A stretch of DNA of 12,993 bases, from positions 1 through 12,993 of the forward strand of contig JAICKM010000110.1 of NCBI GenBank assembly GCA_025927935.1, read 5' to 3'. The position numbers were made by a program, and so were the translations under genes. The notes beneath the pieces were generated by a model. It did not search any database and was not told the DNA's origin. It saw only the letters and a list, made by a program, of their open reading frames with translations. Within the stretch, counting starts at the first letter, position 1. Every line of letters starts with the position of its first letter. This DNA comes from Chloroflexia bacterium (GTDB lineage: Bacteria > Chloroflexota > Chloroflexia > QHBQ01 > JADMIH01). Shown here one piece after another: positions 12,607-12,993 of this stretch.

Positions 12607-12632
12607 GTTGCCTCCCCCCGGTAGCGGTCAAC

Positions 12633-12662
12633 TTGACAGGGCCGGGTAATCTCTGATATAAT
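12633..12662 (+). promoter_or_regulatory. Promoter P2, likely main 16S rRNA promoter
   Basis: A perfect TTGACA (12633-12638) and perfect TATAAT (12657-12662) are separated by 18 bp. The start would be near 12669, about 190 bp before mature 16S rRNA. Consensus strength fits an rRNA operon promoter. Confidence 0.88.
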
Positions 12663-12670
12663 AGGAAGCA

Positions 12671-12699
12671 CCGCGCGAAGCGGGCAGTACCTTAACAAC
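12671..12699 (+). promoter_or_regulatory. boxB/boxA-like rRNA antitermination site
   Basis: Right after the predicted P2 start a small hairpin (CCGC-GCGAA-GCGG, 12671-12683) is followed by GTACCTTAACAAC (12687-12699), close to the bacterial rRNA boxA (GCTCTTTAACA). The order hairpin then boxA matches known rrn leaders where NusB-NusE binds boxA. Another hairpin (GTGAGC..GCTCAC, 12709-12725) lies just downstream. Confidence 0.6.
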
Positions 12700-12725
12700 A
12701 GCAGAGTGGTGAGCAAGCAGCTCAC

Positions 12726-12855
12726 ACAAATGACACCAACCAGTCAAGTTCACACAACAGCCCAAACCCATTCCAGATGCCGGTGCCGGCCTGCCTCGGC
12801 AGGTCCACATGGTCACCTCGAACCTTTGGTGTGGTCGCAGACCATGCCGCTGTTT
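12726..12855 (+). other. Pre-16S leader, structured
   Basis: No protein gene is seen. The leader holds short hairpins, such as CCTGCC-TC-GGCAGG (12790-12803) and TGGTC-GCA-GACCA just before 16S. One strand of the RNase III processing stem is expected in this stretch, but its partner lies beyond the window and cannot be identified. Confidence 0.6.
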
Positions 12856-12993
12856 CGTCTGGAGAGTTTGATCCTGGCTCAGGACGAACGCTGGCGGCGC
12901 GCCTAATACATGCAAGTCGAACGGGCTGCCTTCGGGCAGCCAGTGGCGGACGGGTGAGTAACACGTGGGTGACCTGCCCTGAAGTGGGGAATA
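12856..12993 (+). rRNA. rrs: 16S ribosomal RNA, 5' part (truncated by the window)
   Basis: The conserved block AGAGTTTGATCCTGGCTCAG at 12863-12882 corresponds to E. coli positions 8-27, placing the mature 5' end near 12856. It continues with GACGAACGCTGGCGGCG, CCTAATACATGCAAGTCGAACG and the V1 helix GGCTGCC-TTCG-GGCAGCC (12924-12941), then GTGGCGGACGGGTGAGTAACACGTG. The V1 helix is short and closed by a UUCG tetraloop. The gene runs off the right edge. The style fits Chloroflexota, but this much 16S does not allow a safe classification. Confidence 0.98.

Noticed and set aside
12557..12649. A 30-codon frame starting ATGGATGTG in the rRNA upstream region
   Set aside because: It has no ribosome binding site, crosses the terminator and T run, and enters the P2 promoter.

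Overview
The window is about 13 kb of GC-rich bacterial chromosome, with tightly packed genes, GTG starts in places and sigma70-type promoters. It ends inside the first ~138 nt of a 16S rRNA gene. The mix of genes (an ATP-dependent DNA ligase, a huge WD40 protein, a C39-like peptidase, DinB and SRPBCC proteins), the GC content and the style of the 16S 5' end suggest a Chloroflexota bacterium. That is an inference from overall impression, not a classification.

Layout. (1) 1-758: the tail of an unidentified protein (possibly a DEAD-box helicase), a GNAT acetyltransferase of visibly lower GC, and a strong intrinsic terminator. (2) 759-2296, minus: a two-gene operon of a fumarylacetoacetase-family hydrolase with a complete catalytic set, followed by a DinB-fold protein. 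The pairing resembles the isomerase/hydrolase step of gentisate- or homogentisate-type ring-cleavage pathways. (3) 2297-2535: a divergent promoter region with a hairpin repeat. (4) 2536-5642, plus: a four-gene operon of ATP-dependent DNA ligase, SRPBCC protein, unknown 110-aa protein and coiled-coil protein, with tiny gaps or overlaps. (5) 5639-7282, minus: a protein with two degenerate E1/ThiF-like Rossmann domains and a four-cysteine zinc-type motif. Its stop overlaps the stop of the coiled-coil gene inside one CTAG. (6) 7283-7620: a control region with a consensus promoter and two related GTGTAA/TTACAC operator-like sites reading toward the E1-like gene. (7) 7621-10344, plus: a 907-aa membrane protein carrying 14 WD40 repeats (two seven-bladed propellers). 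A lipoprotein-like signal with its own ATG lies inside it. (8) 10406-12296, minus: a secreted C39-like cysteine peptidase, then a YbjJ-like MFS transporter. (9) 12297-12993: the rRNA control region. Promoter P1 should make a ~160-nt structured RNA ending at an intrinsic terminator. A second near-consensus promoter P2 then drives a leader with boxB/boxA-like antitermination signals, followed by 16S rRNA.

The parts most worth following up are the P1 RNA, the doubly degenerate E1-like protein with its operators, and the membrane/lipoprotein double-propeller protein. I saw no CRISPR array, insertion sequence or tRNA gene.
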